64,000 nt of DNA from Ascaphus truei (GCA_036426205.1 CM071570.1:5159872-5223871), one strand, 5' to 3'; shown: positions 50,001 through 58,851, numbered from the stretch's first letter. Notes: generated by a model not told the origin, from the sequence alone. Numbers and translations are program-made.

Positions 50001-53000
50001 CCCCCTTGCACTCACTAGGCGCAAACAGAAGAAAACATTCTTCAAGACTATAGTTTGTAGAGTAGTTTTGAGACCTAACAAATCGCATCTTCCAAAGTCA
50101 ACACCACGGAACAGAAGATGTTGCCACTAGCTACGCGAATATAGTATCAACAAAAAAAGGACTTGTGAGCTTGTGTGTCGACTGGAGATCTATAAAAACT
50201 CTTCGCTGGTCCATTAGAAAGAAAACGAGTTTCTTTTCTGCAGGACCAATATGGCCAAGTAACTATGATAGCAACTACCTAAGGGGTCTATGAATTCCAA
50301 GAGGAGCTTTTGGGGGGCGGGGGGGAGTTATGGGTTACAGGTTTATACATCAATGGCTAACCCTACATCTACTTAGAAAACGGACATCAAATAAATGATG
50401 CTCTCCAATAAATAAACACCCACACTATGTCATCCAGTTCTCTCCAAGTACCCCAATACTTTAAGGAAATACCCACGGGCTGGTTATTTCAGTGAGTCAT
50501 AAAGGGGGAAGTGAAGGCACAATACAAAACCACCAATTCAAGCATGGACTTTTTTTTTTTACATTTGTGGCCATTATATTGTCCAATATCTTTATTAAGA
50601 AGCAGCTACCAGATGTTGAACGTGTATGGATATTGTTGTCCTCATTATACAATGGAGTATGTCCATGTTTATTTAGGACTTAATAATTCATCTCTGCGAT
50701 GAGTATACATCCGTAAAATGTGTTTTTTTTTTTTTTTTGCATAAGTGTTTAATAAGCCCAGGAGCGATCTCCTCGTGCCATTTAATTACTCTTAACACCA
50801 AGAGTAAATCCACTATTGAGGAAGAAGAGTATTTACAAGTTCCACATGGCAGACGTAGCAAGCATCTTGGGGGTGATAGGACAGGTGATATGTTCTCTAC
50901 AGGCAAGGAACTCTGGGAAGGATGAAACTATGTACAGTAGAGATACTCTGGGTCCTTAAATCAGTGCACGGGAAAATCCCTGTGTACAGTAACCATCCAG
51001 GTACGAAGTGCTTCTTAAGGTTTTAATCTAAATTTGGGGGGCAAAGTCCACCATTTGTTTGTACTTAATCATTCTGAAAAGATTGTGCATTAACAAGTGA
51101 TTATCTGTGTGCCAGTGAGGTTTGAAGTAACTCCTTCACTGCCATGTATAGACAAGCAGCTGCACAGAGGGGTTATGGTAAGTAGCCTGCAGAAAGCAAT
51201 GCTCTGCGGAGCCCTTCGACCACTAATGGGTTATAAGCAATGGAATAGGGAAATTTGTTCAAATATATTCTAAACACACCACCCACACCAGATCACCCCC
51301 AAAATATGGATAAAAGGAAATTAAAATAGGTAGTTATTACAGGAATACCCCGCATTAACATACGCAATGGGACCGGAGCATGTATGTAAAGTGAAAATGT
51401 ACTTAAAGTGAAGCACTACCTTTTCCCCACTTTTGATGCACGTACTGTACTGCAATTGTCATATACGTGCATAACTGATGTAAATAACGCATGTGTCACA
51501 GGCTCTATAGCCTCCCCACTTGCGCACAGCTTCGGTGCAGGTAGGGAGCCGGTATTGCTGTTCAGGACGTGCCGACAGGCGTATGCGTGAGCTGCTGTTT
51601 GCCTATTGAGCGAAATGTACTTACTCGCGAGTGTACTTAAAGTGAGTGTCCTTAAAGCGGGGTATGCCTGTATTGAGTTATGAGGGATAGGTCATGTCAA
51701 AGTAAAATGTATTCATTTCTTTGAGAAGCCAAGTAGGAATTTAGACTTGGGCCCGGGCCATGCTGCCTTTGCCCGTGCGTCCGTGACGTCACCCGCGTGA
51801 AGCGGGTGCGTTTTTCGGACATGCTAGATGTGCCATCGTGGGTGGGTGGGATGGGGGGCTTGCCTAGGAGCGTGTGACATCATGAAGCTGGTTCGCCCTC
51901 ATTGGGCGAACTGCTCACGTGACCTGCCTGTTACACCAAGAAATCAGTTTCAACTGATTCAACGCGCGCCCCCTAATGCTGTCGCCCGCGCGGTCTATGG
52001 GCGCGATCAACGCCTTAAGGCATTTGATCACGCGGATGCCTCAGCGCGGTCTGTGACAGCATGGACTCAGCCTAAGGCCGCGTTCACACTGGGGACTTCG
52101 CGATGCAGCGTGTGCGCCTCTGTCTGTTTGGCGATGTTTGATCATCCCCAGCAGACGGAATGATCCAACACAAGGCGACATCCTGTGTCTCCAAACCTAG
52201 AGAAGCAGCCATCAGCCCCACAGCCAGAGAGGCAGCCTTCAGCTCGTCAGCCAGAGAGAGACAGCCTTCAGCTTCTCAGCCAGAGAGAGGCAGCCTTCAG
52301 AAACTTTACAAACGCCAAGTACCAGTAAATATATATTTCTTATTTGCAAGTCTGCACTTAAAAAAAAAAAAATTTATTATTATTTTAGAACATAAATATT
52401 TAGAAAAATGAGGCCAGAAACACTGCCACAATATTTTCATATAAAATGTCTTCAAATGAGGAGCTATGATTGGCTGCTGAAATCGACGTCGCGCTGCTGC
52501 AGCCAAAAATCACAGATTCAAAAGTCTCCCGCTAGTGCAGCAGCGCCGACGCTGTACTTTGCTGCCAATGGTAGTTTCAATACTGAATACTACCATTGGT
52601 CGCCAGGAATCTTTGTACTGACAATGTATGCAGCACTGTACATAAACTGTAAGCCCTTTCAGGACAGGGGCTCCAGGAATGTTATTCTCAATGCTTGAGG
52701 CACAGGGAGACAAAGTGACTTGCCCAAGGAGAGCTCACGTTAGGATTAGAACAGAGCTGACCTGCTTAAACGGCAGTGTCCTTACCACCCACCAGCTGTA
52801 GCGTGGCTCACGTGGCCTGGAACTATGCTAAATCTGAAGAAAAAACGTTTTTTTTTTTTTGGTTTGAGTGATTACCAATGAAATGGGTCATGGCATGTTA
52901 ACCCCTGCATATTCCACGGTTTGGGAGGGGGGCGGGGGAGTCATTTGACCTTTAAGAAAATAAATGTACTAGCTTTTGTACCCGGCTCGGGGAATGTAAT

Positions 53001-54674
53001 ATTGAATACATGTCTTCGCCCCCCCCCCTACCCCCCCCGGTGGGACACCTCCCCCACCCCCCCCCCCCCCCCTGCTGCTGGATGTAGTGCGGGGTGAGAT
53101 TTGTCTCTGTCTGTGTGTGTGTATATGTGTGTGTCTCCCCCCGCTGCCAGAACATGTCCCCACATGTTATCGGGTGTATAAGGATATATATCTGAGAAGC
53201 CCCCACTCCTCTGTGTGGCAGACACACACGCCATCACCTCATAGCCACTGACCATCGCCTCACAGCAAACTCCCCTGCCACCCGTAAAAGGATGTTTAAT
53301 CCGGATTCGCACTACTTTCCGGTCGTATTATTTGTTTTATTACTGGGACAGGGCTCCGCTAGTCACCGCCCCGGGGACTGGCCAACGCGAACATATACAC
53401 ATGAAATACGTGCTGCCGTACAGGAGGGTCCTTGCTCGGTATACTCACTCTGCCCTCGAACTGCTTCTCATCCACGTCGCTCATGGCGGCTGCTGCTCTA
53501 ACAATCCGGATACTCGAGGGAAGGTCAGAGTGGCGGTGGCTGCTGCTCCCGCGCGTATCCCTGTCCCTCTGTGCTTTTTCCTCTCCGTCTTTTCATCCTC
53601 CCCCCCTGTTGGTACATCTCCCCCACTGGCAGCACATTTTTCCGCCCCCCCCCCACCTCCGTTGGCACCTCTATCACTCCCCCCCCCCCCCCACACACAC
53701 ACACACACACAGTGTCACACACACACAGTGACACACACACAGTGTCACACACACACAGTGTCACACACACACAGTGACACAGTGACACACACACCAACGT
53801 TTTCAGCAAAAGTAGCCTCTGTCCCTCCGCTCACATGTAAGGAGAAGCAGCAGCAGCTACCCCCTCCCCCCCCCCCTCCCCGAAGTGCAGGGCTGCTAGA
53901 GCGGCTCCGAGGAGGAGAGCGGAGGGGGGAGAGGGAGGAGCAGTGAGTGCGGGCGGCCAGGCGGCCAGGCGGAACCCTGGGACTGCGGAGCCCGGTTGAG
54001 AATCACTACACATGAAACACAGAGCTCCGTTCCCGGAAAGGACACGCCCCTTCCCTTAGTAGCCACGCCCCCTGCTTTTACTGCTGTCCAGCCGAGTGAA
54101 ACTTAGAATGTCCATAACTTGGGAGGTGAGTGACATTGGAAGCTCAAAATAGTTGCGTTGACCTACAAATCCACAGCAGAATGTACAGTGAAAGTTTTGT
54201 GGTGCTAAGTGGTGCCGTTTGTGAGATTTGGATGCTTCTGACATACAAACGAACGGAAAACGAAATCCAACTTAGAATTATACTATAGATATGCAACCAA
54301 ATGTCCACAGTAACCAAGTCACAGCTCAGAGGTGCAGAAGAGATGAACGAGTTCCCACAATGTAGGTGCATGTCCTGCTATAAGAGTCTTATCTCTGAGC
54401 CAAGGAGTTCAAAAACCACTATTAAAACAACAACCCAGACCACCCCATGTCCAGCACCCAAGGCAAATACAGATCAGAAACATCTTACCTCCAGAATTTC
54501 ATCCAAATCCTTCTTGGTCAGGCAGGTGTGTTTCTTGAGGATTTGGTCTTTGTTGATTTTATACAGTGCAGTTGCCTGTTCCCAGTTGGGTTCCTCCAGC
54601 ACTTGAAAAATTGCCGCCCCAATGGACAGGTAGAATATAATTCCAGATGTCAGGAGGGGACCCTTGTCTGCCAT
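32710..54674 (-). CDS. KCNK5: KCNK5 (TASK-2) two-pore-domain potassium channel, complete five-exon coding gene
   Basis: Five exons on the minus strand join to 476 codons: 54674-54489, 41247-41133, 40333-40167, 35492-35324, 33503-32710. All introns are GT-AG, and phases agree across every junction (0, 1, 0, 1). The product is a plasma-membrane K2P channel that carries an alkaline-activated background K+ current. Visible in the protein: start MADKGPLLTS, TM1 about 5-25, extracellular sequon NNT at 78-80, first filter TIGYG 99-103, TM2 about 113-135, TM3 about 161-183, second filter TIGFG 204-208, TM4 about 223-247. Arg225 in the LYRYF motif and Lys246 in NWKVS correspond to the human extracellular and intracellular pH sensors (R224, K245; shifted by one because the P1 loop has one extra residue). 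The C-tail keeps SKKEETYNDLIKQIG, NQLDRISEE and VPYEQL blocks. Human KCNK5 is 499 aa, so the length is normal. No frameshift or stop is seen. KCNK5 rather than KCNK16/17 is chosen from near-identity across TM2 and TM4. Confidence 0.95.
33504..35323 (-). other. KCNK5: KCNK5 intron 4
   Basis: A 1.8-kb intron with consensus ends. It holds the hAT copy at 34713-34996; otherwise nothing recognisable. Confidence 0.9.
34713..34996. mobile_element. hAT-like non-autonomous element in KCNK5 intron 4
   Basis: Ends CAGTGGAAGCCAAACTCCC and GGGACATTCTTATCCCTG are imperfect inverted repeats. Flanks ACTTAGAC and CTTTAGAC match in 7 of 8. The interior is GC-rich with repeated GCCCCGCCC and TCTCCGAT words. 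Confidence 0.75.
35324..35492 (-). CDS. KCNK5: KCNK5 exon 4 (TM3 and pore loop 2)
   Basis: It encodes residues 157-212 plus the first base of Gly213, from RKAQIMCTAIF to TTIGFGDYVA. It contains TM3, the short extracellular loop EGWDYIEGLYYSF and the second selectivity filter TIGFGD. Acceptor TTGCAG|AG, donor CTG|GTTAGT. The donor is GT followed by TAGT, a slightly less common but valid context. Confidence 0.94.
36080..38459. mobile_element. large foldback element, interrupted by a CR1 LINE
   Basis: Ends ATGTAACACTCCCGGTGTTC and its near-complement at 38440-38459 form the outer tips. The left arm (36080 to about 36545) pairs along its length with the right arm (about 36880-37274 plus 38372-38459). 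Matching blocks: CACTCCAAAAGAAAACAAGA, GAAATCACAGGAAAATGGGA, AACGAGAGGGTCT, AATAAGTCACTT. The left arm has CAACGTTTTGGGGTGG near 36317. Without the LINE the element would be about 1.28 kb. No target duplication was found. Confidence 0.88.
37275..38371 (+). mobile_element. CR1-clade LINE, 5'-truncated ORF2 C-terminus plus 3' end
   Basis: It begins inside the RT domain (LFINDLEVG, then FADDTKL with the catalytic FADD) and runs through WQMRFNTDKCKVMHLG, RPHLEYAVQFWAP and ELERVQRKATKLIKGM. A one-base loss near 37875 shifts the frame; the next frame continues MITIYKYIQG to VKMWNSLPMETV, ending in a stop (TAA at about 38095) where the family usually continues KKRLD. The 3' end is the usual GAACTTGATGGACG / CTACTATGTAACTATG tail. 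It is recent-looking but broken. The insertion point is exact: removing it restores the foldback arm. Confidence 0.93.
39266..39426. mobile_element. palindromic hAT-like MITE (Family F)
   Basis: It begins CAGGGGTGCTCAACAGGTCG and ends near AATTGAGCACCGCGCC. It has the shared TCAGCACAGGTGGCTCAATC and AGGGATATCCTGAAAACCTG arm blocks. The right tip is degraded, so the end is approximate. Confidence 0.75.
40167..40333 (-). CDS. KCNK5: KCNK5 exon 3 (filter 1 end, TM2, TM2-TM3 linker)
   Basis: It encodes the end of Gly101 through residue 156, YGNVAPKTPAGRLFC to TKRGVAL. It completes the first selectivity filter (TIG|YG split by the intron) and contains TM2 with the GRAKRLGQFLTKRG linker typical of KCNK5. 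Acceptor CTTTTAG|GT, donor TTG|GTAAGT. Exon length is 167 nt, so the joined frame returns to phase 0 before exon 4. Confidence 0.95.
40334..41132 (-). other. KCNK5: KCNK5 intron 2
   Basis: An 0.8-kb intron with an A-run near 40602-40618 and otherwise no recognised element. Confidence 0.9.
41133..41247 (-). CDS. KCNK5: KCNK5 exon 2 (cap helix end, pore loop 1)
   Basis: It encodes residues 63-100 plus the first base of Gly101, from TVSGAAGQG to AATVITTI. It holds the glycosylation sequon NNT and most of pore helix 1. Acceptor CTCCTAG|AC, donor TCG|GTAAGG. The segment GVTIITGNNTF carries one residue more than human KCNK5, which shifts all later numbering by one. It is too short and lacks a Met, so simple ORF scans miss it; it was found by reading the minus strand between exons 1 and 3. 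Confidence 0.93.
43810..43868. repeat. (CA)n microsatellite
   Basis: About 29 uninterrupted CA units within KCNK5 intron 1. Confidence 0.98.
43998..44042. repeat. (AAT)n microsatellite
   Basis: About 15 uninterrupted AAT/ATA units. Confidence 0.98.
45581..46267. repeat. foldback element with nested GC-rich element
   Basis: The left arm 45581-45712 and right arm about 46136-46267 are reverse complements (CATACAAAGGTTGTTAACAC, AAGGACAGCCCTGACAAGCA, AGAATCTGATAAGAAC blocks). The leftward sequence (45374-45430) has ACAATGTTTCGGGGCTCC and CTTCTTCTGGCC, resembling the CAACGTTTTGGGG module of the 36-38 kb foldback, so the element may extend to about 45050. Confidence 0.75.
45753..46117. mobile_element. 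GC-rich TIR element (Family K), copy 1
   Basis: The left end AGTAAGGCCTCGGCCATG and the right end GGCTGAGGCCTTACT are inverted, extended by TTACCGCTTGCTGGCGG / CCAGCGGTAA. It contains a perfect stem GGTTCGCCC-aat-GAGGGCGAACC at 45953-45975 and GGTCACGTGAGC beside it. No ORF of note. It sits in the loop of the surrounding foldback. Confidence 0.75.
46371..48082 (+). mobile_element. degenerate Tc1-like DNA transposon, interrupted
   Basis: The transposase relic is visible in broken frames. An N-terminal part (46560-46880) is followed by DFWNNVLWTGEPKVELFG, a YVGQKPN block and IPTVKHGGESVMVG, with the catalytic WTDE changed to WTGE. A later part lacks intact QDNDPKHTS (TGA before VMQHDKDN), and a C-terminal RFCKEEWTKMPQNQCESL follows. 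The right TIR GTTCACAAACCTTTTCTCGC ends at 48082; the left TIR is much decayed. A separate TIR element sits inside at 46885-47285. Confidence 0.88.
46885..47285. mobile_element. TIR element nested in the Tc1 relic
   Basis: CGACACACTTTATTCGAGCA at the left and GCTCGAATAAAGTGTGTCG at the right are 18-19 bp inverted repeats. They split the Tc1 reading frame between KEH and the DFW block. Superfamily unassigned; target duplication not resolved. Confidence 0.75.
48095..48280 (+). mobile_element. MIR-like (CORE/tRNA-type) SINE
   Basis: It has a B-box-like GGTTCAAATCCC followed by CTTGTGACCTTGGG and AAGTCACTT, the diagnostic MIR order, then an AATAAAG tail. The A box is not clear. Confidence 0.7.
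48340..48370. repeat. C-run
   Basis: Near-uninterrupted run of about 29 C at 48341-48369. Confidence 0.95.
51340..51670. mobile_element. Tigger/pogo-type MITE, copy 2
   Basis: TIRs CAGGAATACCCCGCATTAAC and GCGGGGTATGCCTG, flanked by TA on each side. It is a near-full-length copy in inverse orientation to 13008-13339, with shared GTAAAGTGAAAATGTACTTA and AGCTTCGGTGCAGGTAGGGA segments. Confidence 0.88.
51746..52077. mobile_element. GC-rich TIR element (Family K), copy 2
   Basis: CTTGGGCCCGGGCCATGCTG at the left pairs with CAGCATGGACTCAGCCTAAG at the right. It shares the stem GGTTCGCCC-TCATT-GGGCGAAC (51890-51911) and the CACGTGACC word with the 45753 copy, in opposite orientation. Confidence 0.65.
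52190..52305. repeat. short tandem repeat, about 27-bp unit
   Basis: CAGCCAGAGAGAGGCAGCCTTCAG and close variants occur about four times. Confidence 0.8.
52620..52800 (-). mobile_element. MIR-like SINE
   Basis: GAGGCACAGGGAGACAAAGT and GACTTGCCCAAGGAGAGCTC correspond to the MIR core on the minus strand. Confidence 0.65.
53449..53484 (-). pseudogene. TRA2A-like first coding exon, isolated fragment in KCNK5 intron 1
   Basis: On the minus strand an ATG in a near-ideal context (GCAGCCGCCATGAGC) opens 12 codons, MSDVDEKQFEGR, and is followed at once by GTGAGTAT, a consensus splice donor at 53448-53443. Vertebrate TRA2A (an SR-like splicing activator) begins MSDVEENNFEGR and its first intron falls near this Arg, so 8 of 12 residues match. 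The upstream DNA is GC-rich, like a promoter/5' UTR. No RS-domain or RRM exon of TRA2A is visible in the lower-coordinate DNA, so this is probably a duplicated or captured piece rather than a working TRA2A gene. The match is short and could be coincidence. Confidence 0.45.
53590..54006. mobile_element. partial hAT-type element (right end) with CA-rich minisatellite
   Basis: The right end CGGTTGAGAATCACTA matches hAT-type TIRs (TAGTGATTCTCAACC on the other strand). The inner part, CTAGAGCGGCTCCGAGGAGG and GCAGTGAGTGCGGGCGGC, is shared with the hAT element at 9581-10424. A CACACAGTGACAC minisatellite occupies about 53690-53790. No matching left end was found, so the boundary with the TRA2A-like exon DNA is uncertain. 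Confidence 0.6.
54489..54674 (-). CDS. KCNK5: KCNK5 exon 1 (start codon, TM1, cap-domain start)
   Basis: It encodes residues 1-62, from MADKGPLL to DEILE, and covers TM1 and the beginning of the extracellular cap with the conserved VLEEPNW motif. The exon ends exactly on a codon boundary (186 nt, phase 0) at GAG|GTAAGA, with the donor GT at 54488-54487. This ATG is chosen because the protein aligns from residue 1 with the family (human begins MVDRGPLLTS). The 5' UTR and promoter upstream (higher coordinates) are not recognisable from sequence alone. Confidence 0.95.
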
Positions 54675-56136
54675 TCTAGCAGATATTTTAGTTTATTTCT
54701 GCACCCCCTTTCAGATATTTAAAAGAAAATTGCATGGGAAGGAACTAAAAAGTGCCTAAAAGTTTCCGTTGGAGGGGTAAACAAAGCCCCTTCTCCTCCC
54801 TCTGGATCTCTCAATGCTACTTTCGCCTTGCCCTCTGACAAGAAGACGCCAGAGGAATCTCTGATGCACTAATGGCACTGATATCTGATATCATGTTTTG
54901 TTTGGTCTTGGAAGAAAGTGCAAAGAACAAGCAGCGAAAGGACTTTGCACCAGTGGAGGGAAGAACGTTTAAGGGCTGCCCACACCAACAAGGGTTCTGG
55001 AACCCAAGCAGAATGCTAAAGGAGACGTGAACAAGGGGTTTCCATATGAACAGATTATCAGGCTCTACTACGTTTGATTTAAATGTTTGCAATTTTAAAA
55101 TTTCTTTTTGTTCTTATTGATATCTGTGTTTTTTTATAAGCACTGACCAGCTGTGTCCACCATACAGATTTGTAGAACCTAGGAAGACATTACACCCTAG
55201 AAGACAGAAGGGAAAGTGGCGATACGATAAAGGGTGTCAGTTATTAAGGGTACATGGCTGCAAAACGGGCATTCAATACTTTTTTTGTCCCAATTTTGCT
55301 GCCTGAAAACATTTTGCAAAACTATCCCTCATACCCTGTGGATATCAATAAACATCGTTTGAAAGCCCCTTGAGGTTCTGCCCTACAGAGAGATACAGAC
55401 TGAAGAGAAATTAGAAAAAGGATCAAAAAGGGAAAATAGCAGAAGGTGAAAGGAACAGCCTTCAACAGCCGGACAAACATTACTTTAGAACAGCTGCTAA
55501 AATGTACAACTTGTAAAACCTCCCACTCTGTGAATGGCAATTTTACATTAAGGTTAACAAAAGAATTATCTGCAACACAGCAACTTCAAACCATTGTCTC
55601 GGAATCGTTCCTCAGCCCTGCACCATTCGTTTGATAATCCCGGAGGAGATCATTAATACACTGTCCCAGACGCAATGCAGCTCTGGTTAATAATTACAAT
55701 TCAGCCTTGAATGCCCTCACCTGTTCTGATAAAAAGGGACTGATTAAATATTTTCACTTGCAAAGAATAGCTTAGTTGGCTAAACAGTAAACAGGAACTC
55801 ATCTTACAAACTTAGCCGAACAACAGGGAGGGGGGCGGGGGGGAAACAAACACTAAGTGCCTTATTGCCCTAAGTGCCCCTCTCTCCCACCACAGCGCTG
55901 ACCCTGTGAAACCAACTCAACTGTGGTAACTAACACAGATCAAGAAGCTTTCTAAAAGTGCGACAATACACTCAACAAGAGAACTTGGAGTAATGAGGCT
56001 CAAGCCTCGGCATCCAATGTCACCACTGACAGATTGAATCTGTCAGAACAGAACCTCCCCTTTCTCCCCAAGCTTCAAGGACCACAACTTGATTGTACAC
56101 TCTGTGGGCGAGCGACACCTACATTGTTACGCTGGG
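54675..56136. other. upstream region of KCNK5, no recognised gene
   Basis: It should contain the KCNK5 5' UTR and promoter, but no TATA box or CpG-rich core is obvious. ORFs are short and unconvincing. Confidence 0.5.
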
Positions 56137-56331
56137 TACAGCTCGGTCATGTTTGCGAGAGTACTAGTCACAAACGTACATGTTTGCCAGAGTACTAGTC
56201 AGAAACGTACATGTTTGCCAGAGTACTAGTCACAAACGTACATGTTTGCCAGAGTACTAGTCACAAACGTACATGTTTGCCAGAGTACTAGTCACAAACG
56301 TACATGTTTGCCAGAGAACTAGTCACAAACT
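56137..56331. repeat. 31-bp minisatellite, about six copies
   Basis: The unit GTTTGCCAGAGTACTAGTCA plus CAAACGTACAT is repeated with very few changes. Confidence 0.95.
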
Positions 56332-56489
56332 TATTGAATTTTACCATTTAAACGTCACCGTTACTTTGCATGGTCTGTACTAATGTTTGGTCATTATAAA
56401 ATTATCCCAGGGCATAATCCTATCTTGGAGAAATTTGGAAGCAAAAGACCAGGTATCACGTCTTCCCCAATGAAGTCAATAACCTAACG

Positions 56490-56603
56490 CAGGGGTACTC
56501 AACTCCAGTCCTCAAGCTCAATCGAAGTCTACACCTGTGCTGAAGCTGGGATATCCTTAACACCTTGCCTTGTTTTTGGCGGGGGGGTTCTCGAGAACCC
56601 CTG
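56490..56603. mobile_element. palindromic hAT-like MITE (Family F)
   Basis: CAGGGGTACTCAACTCCAGT at the left, TCTCGAGAACCCCTG at the right. Flanks ACCTAACG and ACCTCATG match in 6 of 8. Confidence 0.75.
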
Positions 56604-57404
56604 ACCTCATGTCGTCTGATCTTTCCGTTAAGAACCTTCACATTTCATTGTAGATGTGTAATATTTGCTACGCTGTTCTAACAAAAGATAAAAAGGCCCA
56701 ATGCTGCATCCAACGTGACCAAATACACAGTTAAATACTTCAATGTTAGTATTCTTATGAGTAAGGGTCATTTAGTTAAACCCTTTGGCCAAAGCGTTGT
56801 AATCCTGCAGCCACTTCACGGCACGACCAGGATGCAGGTCCTAAATCTGCTTTACTGGATCGGACATTATGAAACAAGTAATCCTGGCAGTTTTCACCTC
56901 CTTACTACTCCAAATCACGCTGCACACAGGGACTTTACACCAACGGCCTCATTTAAATGAATCGTTAGAAAGTGCAGGTCCCACGTAGGAATCCTAGTGA
57001 ACTAGATCTATTTTAAAACCCTTATAACTGATTGGCTGGCGAAGCCAGAAAAGAAAAGGTTTTAAAACAGAATACAAATAAAACTGAAGCCTGTGCACAT
57101 TAACTAAAGATAAAGTGCACTAAAGGAGGAGGTGTAATTGAAAAGAAACCAGATGGGGGGGGGGGGGGGGGTACCGAGCAGAGCACCCCGCTTAAGGCCC
57201 ACTGGGAGGTAAATGCTAGAGGCGGTGATGTTTCATCTCTTAAATCTTTATTGATTATTCCCATCAAAAGTATTTTAGTCATCACATGCAGTGGGGACTC
57301 AGGAAAAAACAGAAAAAAATTGTGATAATTATAATAAAAAAAATCCAGAGCTCTGTGCACAATTCTGCACACACACACGCCGTTTCCCCCGAACAAAATA
57401 CAAG
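56604..57404. other. no recognised gene
   Basis: Includes a G-run at about 57156-57172. Nothing else supported. Confidence 0.45.
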
Positions 57405-57500
57405 TCTAATTTAAATGCCTGAGGCGGGGAGATCAGGTGACTTTCCCAAGATCACAAGAGCAGCCGCACTGGGATTTGAACAAAATCGTAGGCGGTCGTC
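57405..57500 (-). mobile_element. MIR-like SINE fragment
   Basis: GGTGACTTTCCCAAGATCAC, then GGGATTTGAAC, is a MIR core plus B-box on the minus strand. Confidence 0.6.
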
Positions 57501-58544
57501 TTCCGACGACCAAGTAACTCCATCTGCGCCCAAACTTGTTTGCCCTAACCCAATAACACAATCAGATGATTTGCATGTGGGGCAGAACCAGGTAAGTAAA
57601 CGGGATACGCGGCAAAAAAAAGAGAAAGAAAGCTGGTTCCGCGGTGAACAAATATTTGCTGGCTAAAGTTTAAAAAAAATGGTTTGAAAATAAAAGGTGC
57701 TCATACTCCAATTTGAACGTAATAAACATTTTCATTGCAATACAAAAAGCACACCGCATAAAATTGGTAGAGTGGGAACCTGCAGACCGGGTTTAACCTT
57801 GACGTGGTTGCAGGGTTAACATATTTTGGCCAAAAGGATCAACTAAATGGCCCATACTGATGAGAAGAAAATGTGGAAGTGAACTGAAGCAATGGGTCCT
57901 AGTTGAAGTGCATTGGGACGGCTTTGTTTACTGCTGCGGGCCATTGCTATTAGTGCCCTGTGGTCTTACATCACAATGCTGCAGATTGTTCCGGAGCTCA
58001 TGTATTCAGCCACATACTTCGGCAGAAAGACCTCATGGAAACACGGCCAGTTCAAGACCATCAGCTGCTTTGCTCCTTGCTACGCAATGTGCAGCTTATC
58101 TGCAGATGTTCCTTCCTCACATGCCAATAAACAAATGTTATGGGGTTTTTTTTTTTTGTTTCTCCCCCCCCCTTCCTCTTCACTCACAGCTGCAAATTCT
58201 TTGGCAAATTTGCCGGAGATAGGAAAACTCGACACTAAAGACTATGCAACCCGGGGAGAGAGCGGCTCCTGTGATAACGCGAAGATTAAATACAGAAGAC
58301 AATTGTTCTGCTCGCCTTAAACTTGGTTCAACAGATGTCAAAAATCCTTCTGGAAAATAACGGCAGCAGATAGAAAAGTACAGAAGGCAGAGCAGCAAGT
58401 GAACTCGTCAGGCGATATTTATTTTTAATTACAAGGAAATTTGCAGTAAAAGCAACTGATTAATAGAGGGAAGACGTCAGAATATCCTTACTTGCAAGAG
58501 GGAAAAAGGTGGTTATTTATTATCCCATTAAATGGCATTATGCG
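57501..58544. other. no recognised gene
   Basis: The longest ORFs here (57860-58320) are chance ORFs: two overlapping frames, low complexity, no family resemblance. Confidence 0.45.
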
Positions 58545-58851
58545 TAGAGACGGGCAAAAAAAAAAACTGTCAAAAAGCGTTGGACGGAATTTCCTGGGCT
58601 TTCCACTCGAACTCCGTTCCGGGGTGTAAAACCCGTAGACGGATTGTTCCGGTTTCAATCCGTGCGGATGAATCCAAAACCGCTGGTGGATACAAATCTG
58701 CCATGTGGATCGTCAGTGATAAGAAATAAAAAAAATCCGAAAAGACGAATCACACTTTGAGACCGATTTGCGGATTTCCGCCAACCAAAAGAAAAAAAAA
58801 TGGCCAATCCGGGGCGGATCCAAATCCACAAAAAAATTTCGCCCATCTCTA
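58545..58851. mobile_element. TIR element, possibly hAT-like
   Basis: TAGAGACGGGCAAAAA at the left and TTTCGCCCATCTCTA at the right are imperfect inverted repeats. No 8-bp target duplication was seen. It abuts the hAT copy at 58862. Confidence 0.5.

Larger units (their letters stand above)
41248..54488 (-). other. KCNK5: KCNK5 intron 1
   Basis: A 13.2-kb intron, the usual position of the long first intron in KCNK5. It contains microsatellites (43.8-44.05 kb), a foldback with a nested TIR element (45.58-46.27 kb), a Tc1 relic (46.4-48.1 kb), MIR-like SINEs, a Tigger copy (51.34 kb), a GC-rich TIR element (51.75 kb) and the TRA2A-like exon. The stretches 41.3-43.8, 44.05-45.5, and 48.4-51.3 kb contain no element I can name; a CTCTACGCGTTTCACC motif sits at 42995-43010. 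Confidence 0.85.

Noticed and set aside
57860..58320. Two overlapping forward ORFs of 120 and 135 aa
   Set aside because: They overlap in different frames, include low-complexity stretches, have no recognisable domain, and show no exon structure; treated as chance.
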